Positions 11,142 to 59,454 of a stretch of 64,000 nt of DNA are shown in pieces; position 1 is the first letter of the stretch, and the number at the start of each line of letters is the position of its first letter. Source of the stretch: Engraulis encrasicolus (Eukaryota; Chordata; Actinopteri; Clupeiformes; Engraulidae). A program made the position numbers and the translations under genes. The notes under the pieces are model-generated. The model was not told where the DNA came from and ran no database searches. It saw only the letters and a list, made by a program, of their open reading frames with translations. The DNA is taken from contig NC_085869.1 in assembly GCF_034702125.1 (NCBI RefSeq), positions 16,815,044 through 16,879,043 of the forward strand. Direction: 5' to 3'.

Positions 11142-11317
11142 TGGAGAAATAGGGCCCAGGTACTTTTGGCTTAAAAGAACCTCTCATAATAAGTGGCGCA
11201 GAACTGACTCACCCTTTATTTTTTTTTATTTTTTTTTACATTTCTGAAAATAGGGGCCTACAAGGGAGCGGGGTCCACTGGGAAATTCCCGCTATGCTAG
11301 ATGGTTAGTCCAGCCCT
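11142..11317 (+). mobile_element. hAT-like MITE, family A, partial
   Basis: Keeps ggagaaatagggccc, cctctcataataagtgg and gctagatggttagtccagccctg. The left terminus is lost. Confidence 0.7.
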
Positions 11318-11412
11318 GCCTGCACCTCCCGGAGCTACGGTGGCAAACCCTTGTGGAAAACAGGAAGTGCCAATGAGGTGTGTGGCAGCGGGTGATGGTC
11401 AAGAGCATGAAG

Positions 11413-11830
11413 GCATGCATCATAACAGTGACGAGAGCTGTGCTTGTCTGCACAGTGAACCGTACCGAACTCTTGGGCAAATGTGTTGAGCGTAGGTGTG
11501 ACTGAGGTGAGCGGCAGCGGGAGATGGTCAAGGGCTATAGAGTTGCCAACCGTCAAATACAGACTCGTCCTGTATTTAGAAACAAAAGTATGGTTCTGTA
11601 TTGAGCTGAAACACAACACAATTTGGTTAAAATGCAGGTTATTTTCGTAGAACATGAGGACTCCGGGCTCTTGTATTAGATGATTTACCTCCTGAATCAT
11701 CTTTGTAGTATAGGCCCCTGCTCTGTGAAACGTCAAGGCATTCATCATAACAGTGACGAGAGCTGTGCTTGTCTGCACAGTGAACCGTATCGAACTCTTG
11801 GGCAAATGTGTTGAGCGTAGGTGTGACTGA
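11413..11830 (+). repeat. Direct repeat of about 95 bp, copies 11413 and 11733
   Basis: The block aaggcat(g/t)catcataacag through gagcgtaggtgtgactgagg occurs twice, 320 bp apart, nearly identical. The frames across it do not look like a gene. Confidence 0.8.
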
Positions 11831-12331
11831 GGGCTTCCCAGAACACCTGTGCTGTGTACAAATGCCGACAGCTGACAGATTATGGATAGCCAGCCTAGAA
11901 TAGATGATGAAGAAGATCAACAACAGCAAAACGCCATCAAAAACATTTGCTATTTTATCTACATACACTCTGCCAATTAGTTTATAATATATAATGTACA
12001 CTGGGAGATTGGCAATATGAAATAAGAAATGATGATCCAAAAACAGAATCAAGAAATTAGCTCCTATTCATGTGACACTGTGGATTCATGGGTTTTCCCA
12101 TTAAGAGAATTTGAATGAGAGTCACGGCAGGTCATGTGATGCAATTTGCGATGCTTCTTGATTGACTGTGGCACAAGCAATTGCTTCACTGATTAGCCCT
12201 TCAAATCCTGCTCTCAACCTGCTCATGTCACCCCATCATCTAAAGATTGCATCTCTAACTCTTAGGCCTTGATTGACATTCTGAGCTCTTAGTGTCAATC
12301 TATTTGTATTACCAGGGGAGGTGTTCCCTCG

Positions 12332-12566
12332 TCAGCCGTGGCCTAGTGGTTAGAGAGTTGGTCTTTCAATCTAGGGGTTGCCGGTTCGAATCCCCCCTGA
12401 CCTCCCCCTACACCTCCATCCATGGCTGAAGTGCCCTTGAGCAAGGCACCTAACCCCACATTGCTCCAGGGACTGTAACCAATACCCTGAAAAATAATAG
12501 TTGTAAGTCGCTTTGAACAAATGAAAGCGTCAGCTAAGTGAAATGTAATGTAATGTAATGTAATAA
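12332..12566 (+). mobile_element. tRNA-derived SINE, V-SINE/Mermaid type
   Basis: tRNA-like head cgtggcctagtggttagag, box B ggttcgaatcc at 12383-12393, the conserved core cttgagcaaggcacctaacc and the 3' end gtcgctttgaacaaatgaaa followed by aatgt repeats. These are the signature blocks of this vertebrate SINE group. Confidence 0.88.
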
Positions 12567-14750
12567 TGTGCAGAGTGAAGTAATGGTTACACATGGCGTA
12601 GTGATAAACCTGGCTAAGTTAAACCACAGTAAGTGGTTAACCAGCAAACAGATACGTAGGTGTCTAGCAGGCGTCATTTAATAGTTAGGTCAATGACGTT
12701 GTCTTGGGCTGAGGCATCAGGTGGTACAACCAAAGCTAATGCCCATGAATTAATTAGTAATTGGTAATGTACTCCAATGAATATATTTCTTAGATAATCC
12801 ACTAAAAACGAGCAAAACACATTTCATCCATACAATAGCGGCAATAGCTGTGGTTGTACCACCCTGCTGTGTGCTACTACTAAAATGTCATTGACACAGT
12901 TAAGAAAATGAGGAGTCTGTGCTGTTTATCAGCTGTTTCCATTACCACCAAATACAAATACACATACAAAGGCTTCTTTGTAACTCCGAACCACATACAG
13001 TATACTACATGTAGCAGATGATGTGTCAGCGCCATAGAATAGAATAGAATAGAATAGAATAGAATAGAATAGAATAGAATAGAATCCTGTAAACTTACAG
13101 GGTTGAAACAGTGTGAAATGATGTGATTATGATGGATTATGATGGATCATTCCTGACAGGATTGAAACCCCATAAAAGCCTAATGGGGCCAGAAAGATCT
13201 GCCAGTTCTTCTCATGTGCAAATGTAAGGCCGAACAGCAGAGTGTGCTGGTAATGTACTGCAAAGTAGATTCTTCTTAAACACAGACCTCAGCTTCCATG
13301 GCTGTAACATCAAACTTGCAACAAAGTCATTATAAAAGAATAGTAAAGCATGAAGGAATTGTGTTGTCAAACTATAGAAAGTGTGAAGTGTTGAAGTGTT
13401 GAAGTGTGATGCATGCACAGGCAATATACAGATACACAGAGCTGTATGAAGTACAAGTCGAAGTTCTACTCGAACAGATGCAATTACAACTCTATTGGTA
13501 TATTACATACTTTCAACTTTGTAATATCATACTACTAGTGCTGTAATTACATCTGCAAGAGTACTTCCTTATACAACTCTGCAGATAGATACACTTGGGT
13601 AGTTGTGATGTGGGGGACAAGCGATAGTATTCAGACATACCGCTATTCCGACATCCGACATGCCGTGGAGGATTAGGGTTAGGGTAACTGCATGCACTGT
13701 CCCTAAACTGATAAAACGTGAGTAACATATCCCAAACCACAGACATGCCAGATTTCAGTGGGAAATGTGCCGGTATTCAGACAATAGACATCAATGTCTG
13801 AATAGTGGCATGTCTGAATAGCGCCATGTAACTGTGCTGTGAAATATGCATGACTGTTGAGGGGTGCAATATGGGAGGAAGGGGCTCAGGCGAAAAGAAA
13901 AATCCATATAGAAGGAAAGCTGGCACACCTGTAGCAGCTGCAGCTAATAAAGCACCATGTGCTGCGGCTGCCTTGCAGTGTAGTGTAGTGTAGTGTACGC
14001 CTTGCCCAAGGGCTGGGTGCCGTATACTTCATAACAAAAGCATCTCATCTCGTGATATTCATCTAGTCTCCGAAAGAAAAACAGTTTGCCTATTCATCTG
14101 CAAGCTTATACTAAGGAACTGTTTTCAGGAGTAAACCAGGTTAAGTTCAGAGGTAAATCATCTCAAATGAGGACTCCAGGCTCTTCTAGCAGATGATTTA
14201 GTGCCTCTTTACTTAACCTGGTTTACTCCTGAACCAGCTATTTAGTATATAGGCCTCCGGTCTCTGAAAGAAAAAAACAGTTTCATCCTCCTGCTGCATC
14301 TGTTTTAATAGTGAACAAAATAGACTTGCAACAGCACACCCCAAACCCCCCTCAACCATCGCCAAACTGTTCTGTCTACCAAACCACAGAGGACATCCTC
14401 CATTACCGAGTCTGTTGGCCGATAACTGGCTCAAGTCTCCAAGGGCCCTTTGGAGCACTGTGCATTTATGTGACATGACACATATAGATCTTTCCCAATC
14501 GTGATTCACTTACGGCTGTGAGGGAGAGTGCATGAAGAGAAACACTTTCCCCAACTCTGGCCTCCTGTGGGATGGAGGCACTGTTAAGGGCTCTGTCTGA
14601 TGTGAGGCATATTTGATGGCTCTGAAAAATGAGGCTGTTGTATTCCCTGTGTTGTTAAAAACTCTTGTCAGTTATACTATCTCAAATATGTTAAAAGTGT
14701 TTTTTGTCTCTTGTAGGTTGGTATCCATGGACATGGTGTTTTTATTACTT
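12567..14750. other. Intergenic DNA with a short microsatellite
   Basis: No gene or full element recognised. It contains an (ATAGA)n run at about 13034-13085 and a degraded repeat near 13615-13830 with tattcagacat motifs in both orientations. Confidence 0.5.
13034..13085 (+). repeat. (AGAAT)n microsatellite
   Basis: About ten uninterrupted pentanucleotide units. Confidence 0.95.
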
Positions 14751-14759
14751 GGGATAAGG

Positions 14760-15119
14760 CAGTGGTTCTCAAACTTTTCCCATCATTCCCCCCTTCGGAT
14801 GATCTGAATGCTTCCGAGCCCCCCCAAGCAACAGCAGTACTTGCGCAGACTGATTTTACAATCGCTGCGCTGCGCAGAATCAAAGGAAAGGTGACTGGTG
14901 AAATTTTAAAAAAGAGGGACGTGTGTTCATTTCCTATGCTATTAAATTTATGACAATGTATAATGTAATGTTGGTGAGGGCTTAAAATGTATTGCTTATT
15001 GGAGAGACAGGAAATAATTTCCGTGGGGGAAAAACCCCCCAAATCAGATGTCACAGGCCCCCCCTGCGATGCCTCCGTGCCCCCCCAGGGGGGCTTGCGC
15101 CCCACTTTGAGAACGACTG
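14760..15119 (+). mobile_element. hAT-like MITE, family F (CAGTGGTTCTCAAAC termini)
   Basis: Starts cagtggttctcaaacttt and ends actttgagaacgactg. Perfect target duplication ggataagg at 14752-14759 and 15120-15127. The interior is C-rich with no transposase. Confidence 0.88.
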
Positions 15120-15127
15120 GGATAAGG

Positions 15128-16134
15128 TATGTGATGACAGCAGGATACTTACAGCACATATATGGTATAATCACCTGTGCTTGTGACATTGCTTTTGTTT
15201 TCAGAATATGAAGGTAAAATATAGGCTATGATTCGTATTGTATTTCTATAACTCATTTGCATGGAAAAAAATATGTACGTAAGTTCGAAATATTGTGAGT
15301 AATACTGGTTATGGACAGGGGAGAAGCATTGGTATTGTGATGGGGGCGTAGATGTGTCAGAGGCCCCCCTCTGACTCATGTCATGCTGGAGTCTGCGAAC
15401 GTAATGCTCTATAAATAATGTCTGATCATTAAGTATAATAGTTCATAAACACTGAGTTTGCTGTTCAGCATAGAAATGTGCACGTTAATGGCTTTGGGCC
15501 CACAAAATATTGTAGAAGGGTCCCCTGTGAGATGTTTATTGATCGAAAGCCATTGGCATTTTTCTTTCATTGATTGATATCATAAAAGATATTATAGATA
15601 GAAAAAATATGGTTAATGAGGAGGTTTCTTCTTCCAAATTTGTTTTCTTCAAAGTTACTGTCAAAGAGTTTGTCTCTCTTCAGTCATTCTTGTACAGCAT
15701 GATAAGTGGGCACATACTGTACACAGTACATATAGGCCTATACTGTGTATGCAGTACACTTGTATAGACATGCATTATGACTGACAGCAAAGCAGGAGTA
15801 ACCTGATATTTTCCCTTCACACTGTCACTCCGTGTTCTTTGTGGATATCTGTGGATTCATTTTCATATTATCTTGTAAAAAAAAGTGGTTGATGGTGACT
15901 AACAATGACCTCAATGACTAAGACTACACATTTCAAGTCAGGGTGGAGCCAAAGACAACACTGGCGGGCAGAGATGATGGATTAGTCTTGAAAAACACTT
16001 GACAACATACGGTATGGCCTCCCACATCCTGCCTTCAGGCAACACCGCGCACACATTTTGCACAATGGATGGTACACTAAAACACGTGCGACTCAGCAGA
16101 GCAGCCATGCCTGCCTGCACAGGGAAGCCCACAG
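15128..16134. other. Intergenic DNA, nothing recognised
   Basis: AT-rich, no matched repeats and no exon-like frames. Confidence 0.45.
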
Positions 16135-16289
16135 AGGGGTAACAAAGGAGTCAGTTGACCCAGGCCAAGGGAAAGAGGGGGGTGGGGGGGCAAAATTGGG
16201 TCCTCATTACATTGTACTGTTTTGGATCAGGGGGGCTTTCAAATTATTTTGTCCCGGGCCCAGCAAAAGCTGTCAGCAGCCATGCCTGT
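16135..16289 (+). mobile_element. MITE family B
   Basis: Keeps ggggcaaaattgggtcctca, ttacattgtac and gtcccgggcccagcaaaagc with the gctgtcagc end. Diverged left end. Confidence 0.7.
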
Positions 16290-16742
16290 GCCGCACAATG
16301 TTGACAACTACGAAAGGCATAAAACTGCTACTTAAGATGCAGATAACCCCCGCATGTCAGGCTGCAGTTCCCCTCTCTCTCGCTCAACGGGTGCTCTTTT
16401 CCCCTCCAAGGATTTTATGAAAATTGAAAAATACTATCATAATAATAATATGAAAAAAGACACGACTCCCACGGGAAGTGCCATGAATAATCTGACACTG
16501 TTTGTAATGAGGCTATGGCAACCGCTCCAGAGGTAAAATAATATTAATAATAATGATAATTTTAAAAAATGTACAATGAAGCGAGCAAAGACATGACACA
16601 TGGTTCATATAGGCTGGCAGCAAGCCCTATGGTAAGTGGTACATTTTATTCGTTGCTGAGGGAGAGAACATTGTGTAGACATCATTATAATGATGAATGA
16701 CATGCTTCAGCAAAGATGTCTTTAAATCACCCCCAACTACGG

Positions 16743-17136
16743 TAGGGCTGCTCGATTATTAGAAAAATCAATATCACGATTATTTCAGTCAATATTGATA
16801 TGACGATATTTTTAGACGATGATTTTTTTAAAAGGCAAATTAATTGTGCAAAACCATTCACAATCTTCACTCCCACCAGGCAGCAGTTGGAGTGGAGGGC
16901 CATAGAGAAACACACAGTGGTGTTCTGCATGAGTGTTGGGTAGCAAGTCTGCTTTGTGCTCGCAAGTCTGCTTTGTGCTCAAGTGGAGGGGAATGCATTG
17001 TGCTTTGCATAACCTACCCTTTTGGCAGTATAGACAAATTACAAAAATATTGTTTCAAATCGATATTGTGAAATTTGACATTGTTTGACAGCAATATCGA
17101 TATCACGATATTAATACAATGTATTGCACAGCCCTA
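16743..17136 (+). mobile_element. MITE with TAGGGCTG termini
   Basis: Starts tagggctgctcgattatt and ends tgtattgcacagcccta. Subterminal gatatt/cgatat repeats lie on both sides. I found no clear target duplication. Confidence 0.75.
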
Positions 17137-18380
17137 CCCCAACCTTACACAAGACAATACAAAAGACAGTGAAGGCCTACAGTATATTTAGAACATGCTA
17201 GAACTGTTGCAACAAACAAGCTCCATAAATGACTCAACTTGCTACAATGAGTGTACTCAATGTGGCACGCAGCTTCATTGCCACTGTCTGTAATTGCCAG
17301 TCTTTTAAGATATGGTTTTAAAGAAATTGTCTGCCTGCCTTCAGGGAACTGAGCTTGGCAGAGGAATCAGCATCTGCTAGAGGAAACAGAGCAGTCCTCG
17401 CCATCTGCACCATTAGGCTGAATGGCGTTAATAGCATTGTAATTGTTCTTTTCTTTCCAGTGCAATTGTGGAGCATTGTTTGGTATTACACAGGGAACAG
17501 TGTAATTAAATGTGTCAGTGCTTCATTAAGAGTGTCTTTTTTAGCGAGGAGCAGCGATTAAGGAGTGCTTAACAAGAGAAGCCTTGGTGCTGTTGGGTCG
17601 GGAGGGTGTGTGTGCGATGATGTGCCTGTTTACGTTGCCCTGAGCTGCAGATGTTTATGCTCACCAAGTGGCTTCTCTGGTGATGGGCTCATGCACTGTG
17701 CCATTACCAAGAAAACATCATGCCAGTATACAGTATATACACGCACATAGGCCTACTGTATCAGACATCTTCCATCATACTTCATACAAAACCACAGGAT
17801 GTGATGTAGAAAGACACTAGGCCTGGGGCTAGAAGGGCCGGTTTCTTCATAAAAAGCAACACTCACATTACTCCATATTGTATGCTTCCAAGAATGACCT
17901 ACTGTAGAAGAGAATTAATTGATGATTGAAAGATGTGTATTGTGAAAGTGAGTCAGACATTAGACTTGTCTGTCTTTGCTGTCACTTGCTGGTTTACCAC
18001 TGCCTTTAACCTCTTTCTGACAGCTCTGTCATGCTTTTCTTAAAGTGATGACGTGTTTGCTCATCAGAGTCCAAATGTTTCTGATGAATACTAAGAAAAT
18101 GAAATTTCAATGCACTGCAGATAAGAAAGCATGTACTGTATGTCAGCAATCTACAGGTATGTGTCAATGCGCGCATACATATTCATTGGCTTGAACTGAA
18201 TTGCACTCTGACCCTAATGACCTTTCGCATGTCAGTCTAAATACAATATGGAGTATTTGTGACAAAAATGGCGAAAGTCTGTGAAAATGCAGTATGTCGG
18301 AAGCACCTTTTCAATCAATCTTTGATGAACGACTCAGTTTACATGTAAACACCAGCTCAGTAATGCCAGTGCAGGATATT
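17137..18380. other. Intergenic DNA, nothing recognised
   Basis: No repeat family shared within the window, no exon and no RNA gene seen. Confidence 0.45.
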
Positions 18381-18501
18381 AATTATGCTTATTATATGGT
18401 TGTGACGTCATCTGTCGAATGCTCCATTCATTTCAACGGGGCTCCCCAACGTTCGGACGTCTGTTATTTTTCGATAACGGACGGGTTGGTCTATAACAGA
18501 C

Positions 18502-18761
18502 CGCTGTCAATGGCAACAAGACTTTTCACTGCTAAAGCGACTTTTCAACAAGACTCTAATCAGCTGCTGTGATAGACAGCACCCGTTGTCCTGGCTACCG
18601 CTGTCAATGGCAACAAGACGTTCACTACTAAAGCCACTGGCTTGTATAGCCTACAAGTCAGTGGCTAAAGCGAATGTTTCATATCACTCCGCAGGGGGTC
18701 CGGTCTTTTGTCACTCTAATCAGCTGCTGTGATAGACAACACCTGTTGTCCTGGCTAGCCT
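18502..18761 (+). repeat. Paired direct repeats
   Basis: gctgtcaatggcaacaagac occurs at 18502 and 18600, and a 46-bp block starting ctctaatcagctgctgtgat occurs at 18553 and 18714. A probable remnant of an element continuing into the hairpin at 18893. Confidence 0.75.
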
Positions 18762-18892
18762 ACCTAGCTGTTGCCTAGCGAAGTTCCACAACGGCACTGT
18801 TTTGTTTTGCGCAGCAACAATCTTAACATTAAATAGGTCTAAAGAAATGTCCCCGCATGTGTGAATCATTTAAGTATATCCATATAATAAGC

Positions 18893-19037
18893 GGGTTAAC
18901 TTTCGGCGAGTCGGTCGCTTTGTGGAATAGCAGCACTTCAGAGAGAACAAGACCCCTCCGCTCCGCGTCGGGGTCTAAAGATTCTCTCTGTCGTGCTGCT
19001 ATTCCACGGTAGCGACCTTCTCGCCGAACGTTAACCC
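18893..19037. repeat. Long inverted repeat (foldback), arms about 45 bp
   Basis: gggttaactttcggcgag...ggaatagcagcac at 18893-18936 pairs with gtgctgctattccac...ctcgccgaacgttaaccc at 18993-19037. The inner gagagaa and gacccc/ggggtc blocks also pair, so almost the whole 145 bp can fold. Confidence 0.85.
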
Positions 19038-19100
19038 TTACTGAATATCCATACAGTACATCCAGTAAATCATCTGTCACAATGGATGGAATCTTACAGG

Positions 19101-19251
19101 CAGGGCTGCCAACAGATGGGGGCAAAGGGGTACGTTGTCCCGGGCCCAGGGAGAGAGGGGGCCCAGAATTGGGTCCTCAATACATTGCATATACTGGGTA
19201 GGGGCCCATTACCGATTACTTTGTCCTGGGACCAGCGAAAGCTGTCAGCGA
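19101..19251 (+). mobile_element. MITE family B
   Basis: Left end cagggctgccaacag; the right end stops at gctgtcagcga. Flanks cttacagg (19093-19100) and cttacggg (19252-19259) match at 7 of 8 bases, supporting hAT-type insertion. Confidence 0.82.
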
Positions 19252-19345
19252 CTTACGGGCACAAACAAGATGAGCAGGCAGCAGATGATGGAGGGTGGGT
19301 GCCCTTAGATATGGTCTTAGTGTAACCGGACTTTATCGTCTATTG

Positions 19346-19701
19346 CAGTGGTTCCCAACCTTTTTCTTAAGGGACCCATGTTTTTACTATTGTAAGCTTT
19401 GGTGACCCAAACACGCGAGCGCCCACGGAGTCACACGATGCACTCTGTTTCTTGGGAAAACTAATTTTAGTTATTTTATTCCTCAATTCGTCTTTGGTCA
19501 AATATAGAATAAATGTTTAATGTAGCACTTACAATTTGTTGCGTCTATGCATTTAATATTAGTTAAATGCTTTGTCTTTTATTCAACATGGGCTATATAT
19601 ATTTAAAACGAAACCCCTTAAAATCAAGAGGGCTCCGCGACCCCCTGTGGATCTTTGGCGACCCATAAGGGGGGTCCCGACCCATAGGTTGGGAACCACT
19701 G
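19346..19701 (+). mobile_element. hAT-like MITE, family G (CAGTGGTTCCCAACC termini)
   Basis: Ends cagtggttcccaaccttt and aggttgggaaccactg. Perfect target duplication gtctattg at 19338-19345 and 19702-19709. Interior has no open frame of note. Confidence 0.9.
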
Positions 19702-19790
19702 GTCTATTGGACCAGAAAAGCTACAGAGGCAAACATCACGAGACACAGAAAAGAGAGAAATCAGAGAAAAAAGTGAATCCTTCCTGTGTT

Positions 19791-19814
19791 AAAAAAAAAA
19801 AAAAAAAAAAAAAA
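19791..19814 (+). repeat. Poly(A) run
   Basis: About 24 consecutive A on the + strand, marking the edge between the repeat-rich region and the repeat-poor stretch. Its source is unclear. Confidence 0.8.
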
Positions 19815-19849
19815 CGAACAGAAAATTCGTAGTTGAACATTTGTAATAT

Positions 19850-19855
19850 TTTATT
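19850..19855 (-). promoter_or_regulatory. AATAAA, candidate polyadenylation signal for DHRSX
   Basis: Reads TTTATT on the + strand, AATAAA on the minus strand, at the far end of the repeat-poor region below the DHRSX stop. A second AATAAA lies at 19940-19935. The hexamer is short and may occur by chance. Confidence 0.3.
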
Positions 19856-21516
19856 AGTTTGCTTTGTCATTGTTCATCTCACAGTGATATGAGAATGGGA
19901 CTATACATTTCCAAAGAGCTCCAGCACAGCATGTTTTATTACAGTGAGCTTAGTACTTTCCTCATAGGTTGCAGAGAGGGTCATCGGCAGTCTGTGTGAA
20001 TCACCTCAGTGGGCCTTTGGTTGGACATTTTTAAAGATGGCAGACAGCATTTTCAAAGCTTGAGCTACATCGTCGAGAACAACACACACCGCAAACTCAA
20101 ACAAAAATATTTGACTTATCACACTAAAATATAAACATCTTACCACTTAAATAATTCTCTATTCATAATTGTAAAGATATAAAATGGAAAAGGGTAACAC
20201 TATATATATTGAGAAGGGAAACCTCCTGTAGATTCTTTGTCTCATTACGTTACATCTCACTCCACAATTCAGTCAACACTCCTCATTACACTTACTTTTC
20301 AATTGCTACATTTCTTTTATATTTTCAGTTCACAGTTAAACATTATTGTTGGTAAAGGTAAAAGGTGCTTTTGGCACAGGTGGGAAAATATGACTATTAA
20401 GCAAATGTTTTCTCAAAATAAGACAAATAATTACAATATCTTCACAACATTACAAAAATGTTGTGTTAGTCAGTGACATAACCATTCAAATCATATACCC
20501 ATTTGATTGTAAGGTACCGTGTAGGGATGTAAACATTTAATATAAATGCCATCCCTACAGGTCCTCCTATGGGCCGCTTGCACAAAAAAATGTGCTTAAC
20601 TTATTTTCAGTTTCTTTAGTGGCTAATTGAACTTAACCTGAAGAACACAGTAGCCCAAAACCCACCAAAAAGTGGGACATATGGAAGGAAAAAAAGACCT
20701 TACTCTAACCTTAACGTCTAATGTCTAAACAAAAGAAAGTCTTTCTTCACTGTTGATAGCACAAAAAAATGACCTTCAGATATCAGAGAATATTCAGCTG
20801 GTAAAGACATCAATACACAGACTACAAAAACATACACAAGACTGCCACATTTTTGTACATCTACGTTGAGGACACCAAACAACATGTATCAGGAAAGTAG
20901 AAATTTCTTATCTATTGTAGCATTACTGTGCAATTGTGTTAACGTGGACTTCTGGAACAGTGGGATGACATGTTATCTTGTGTGCCAATTTGAAAGTGAA
21001 AGTTTTGAAACAAACAAGCAAACAAACAAACAAAAACACACAATGTGAACTTTGAATCTTCTTCACAAAAAAATCCATAAGGTCAATAATGTGTATTCTC
21101 TCCTTCTTAGGCAGTTCATAGATTTGATATACCTAATTTGTGTGTTTTACACTTAGTCCAATGACTTTCTGCATTACTTGTTGGAACACGGACATGATGG
21201 AAAACTGGTTGCGGTCAGCCAAAAAGCACAATGACGACCAACCTGGCCGCGGTCTGCCATGACATCAAGGGGAAAGAACGTTTAGCACTAATGAGAAACA
21301 CTTGCGCATTTCACCAAGTACATCTTAGTACATCCAACAGCAGTCCTCCCTAAACAACACACCGAGGAAACACATGTGCACACAGTTCATTACACACAGC
21401 ACGAGCCTGACAGCGTCTTAGGGTCAGCTTCACACGCTTGTGTCCAATGTCTCTCCTCCGCTCCCACCTCTGCTGCCAAGGCATTCTGTCCAGAGCCGTC
21501 TGGGTCCTTGGGAGAC

Positions 21517-21517
<1 letters not shown>

Positions 21518-21566
<49 letters not shown>
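21518..21566 (+). repeat. (CAG)n trinucleotide repeat
   Basis: About 16 uninterrupted CAG units (CTG on the DHRSX strand). It produces poly-Ala, poly-Ser and poly-Cys frames that lack any coding support. If the region is transcribed as DHRSX 3' UTR, the RNA would carry CUG repeats. Confidence 0.95.
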
Positions 21567-21569
<3 letters not shown>

Positions 21570-22944
21570 GAGGGAGGGAGGGAGGGCTGGACCAGCAGTG
21601 ACGCTCGTCTTCCTCACTCACAACACAACCACTCGGGACATTCTGGTTTTCACATTCAATTCACAGGCTGAACGATATGCTAAGCTGCAATGTCAATTTC
21701 ATTAGAGGCTGCTGCTGCGGTTGGGATGCGAGAGGAGAGGAGAGGAAAGGAAAGGAAGGGAAGGGAAGGGAAAGGGACGGGTGCTGCTGCTGCAATCTCA
21801 TTGTTATTACTCCCACTCAACCCCCGGGACTCCACACCACTCCACATCACAATTGCCTACAAGGCAGCCAGGTTGGGGAATGCAGCTAAGGTGCACCTGA
21901 GGGAGGGAGCCAGGGGGGTGGTCCATGTTAGATGGAATTTAAATAGATTTAAATAGATTTCAGTGATGAATGGTGGTACACAGTGTGCGGTGGTGGTGGC
22001 ACAAGGTAGTAAGTAGTTGTCATTCATAAAACTGAACATTTGCTCTGTGAAACGAAAGCCTGCTGCTGCTGGCTGCTACTCCGAGAGCCGATCGGATCGG
22101 ATGGTGTTTGTTTGCGCACGGCTTGCTCTGCAGATGGCGCGTTGGCGGCTGGCTGTGTCCTCCTGGTATGATGATGATGGCAAACTAAAATGCTCATCAC
22201 CAGATTGGAAACATGTCCAATACGAAGAGAGGAAGATAAAACGAGGATTTGGAGAAAACAAAACAAAGCAATGTGAAAAAAATGAAGACGGGAAAAGTGG
22301 TATTTGTGCCACCAGTAGAAAATTCTATTGATCTAGTGCATGAATGCTTTCTGCACACAAACACATGCGTACACGCACGCATGTACACACACGCGCGCGC
22401 ACACACACAAGGACAATTGGAGGTTATTTCAAGAAACAATTCTGTCTACGGCTCTGATTAGCTCAGACATATTTGCCAAGCTGATTAAGAATTTATGTTT
22501 TCCATTAGGAATGTACCACCTGTGTCAAAGTCAAAAGGAAAGGTGCACATGGTTCCATTACACAGACCGGGTAGCATTTCACAGACTCAAAACATTTAGT
22601 CCTTTGTAATCGTGATAGACGATTAATCGTGTTACTGAACATGTGCTCTCGAATTCTCATTAAGCTTGCAAAAAAAAGAGACCACACTACTAAATCCGTA
22701 TGCACAAAGACATTAGGCAGAATATACTTTTTGTGAGACACACAGCCAATAAACCCAAAGGAGTAGTCCAATTATGAAAAATCAAACATCATAAAATCAT
22801 CACAGTGGTTAAAGATCACAATGGCATGTCACAAGATCCGTGGGAGGAAAACAAAACATCACAGAGGGGGTTTGAAGGCCAATACACCACAGACTGCATT
22901 ACCTGTGGAGCCAAGGTGCTTTTCTTTTTCATCTTCGATTTTTT

Positions 22945-23126
22945 TCCCCCATCACTCTCTCTCTTTCTCTCTACCTCTACCTCTCTCTCGCTCTCTCTCT
23001 CTTTCTCTCTCTCTCCTGGAAGATCAAACAGCGGCTACATCAGTGTATGCACAGGGTGTGCAGGAGAGCAAAGGCAGGGGCTCCCATTATTATTATTATT
23101 ATTATTATATTATTATTATATTATTA
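22945..23126 (+). repeat. TC-rich and (ATT)n simple repeats
   Basis: ctctct tract at about 22958-23013 and att repeats at about 23086-23126, below the DHRSX stop codon. Confidence 0.85.
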
Positions 23127-23541
23127 CAAGTAATCCTCATTCTTAGTTTTGTGGCTGCAGATGTGAGGGAGATTTCTGTCCACAATTATGGCATGGCATC
23201 CGCATTTGCCAAGCTACTAACAGCCTTTAACTGTTCATCAGTACAGAGATTGACATACACACCAACAAAAAAAATCAATTGGGCTGTGTGCCAACTGCCA
23301 AACTGAATCCCTCCAACGAAAAACAAACTACAGAAGAAGAAAATCCTGCCTGATGACTTGAGCCTGGGGCTGAAGAGGGTGGGTTGGTGTTGGTGGCGGT
23401 GGTGGTGGTGCGTTGGCTACCACTCTTCTGCCTCTACTGGGACAGCAGCAGGTTAACTCCACGTCAGCCCTCTTCCAAGTCCCCCGGTGGAACTTCCGAC
23501 AGCAGCAGCTCCCAGGGGGGCTCCCCTTCCACCGTTCCACG

Positions 23542-58955
<35,414 letters not shown>

Positions 58956-59454
58956 CTTCCTGTGTTGGTGAGAAGGCGACCGCGCGCCTGGTCCTACAAC
59001 TGGAAAGAAACAACGAATCGTTTTTTCATAGTTCCGGGAGTTCATATGGTTCTACACACAATGCCATGTAGCCTCGTGGATTACCCATTGGAATACTTTT
59101 ACACCACCAATAACCAATGTCAATGCCAGTTTTACACACTGTGACGCGAGTGGTATAATATTTCAGCAGCTCGCTTCGCTGTGTGCTGTGTTTGTGCGCG
59201 CGCGCACACACGCGCGTTTCTTTCTGCCCATTAGTTCAGAGAACCAAAACATACCATACAAAAATCATACAAAGCTGCAGTTGAGAATAAAAAGAAAACG
59301 TAATCAAATTGTTGTGTGGGTAGCTATAGCCGCTATGTCATATGTGCCAGTCCTTCTTGAATGGAGAAAATGTTTTTGTTTTAGGTTATTCTTTCATTTG
59401 GACTTGCTGGGTGATGATGCCCACAATAACCTGTTGGTCTATCAAAACCTCGAA

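Larger units (their letters stand above)
19840..23541 (-). other. Repeat-poor stretch downstream of DHRSX; possible long 3' UTR
   Basis: For 3.7 kb after the DHRSX stop I recognise none of the SINE, hAT or Tc1 families that crowd the rest of the window, only simple repeats. On the minus strand AATAAA occurs at 19855-19850 and 19940-19935, which could end a long transcript. No convincing additional exon was seen. That this is UTR is inference; it could equally be conserved intergenic DNA. Confidence 0.4.

Noticed and set aside
13675..13690. ttagggttaggg, telomere-like
   Set aside because: Only two units, inside a degraded dispersed repeat.
21376..21705. Frames with poly-Ala, poly-Ser or poly-Cys
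   Set aside because: Different readings of one CAG repeat; no flanking conserved protein.
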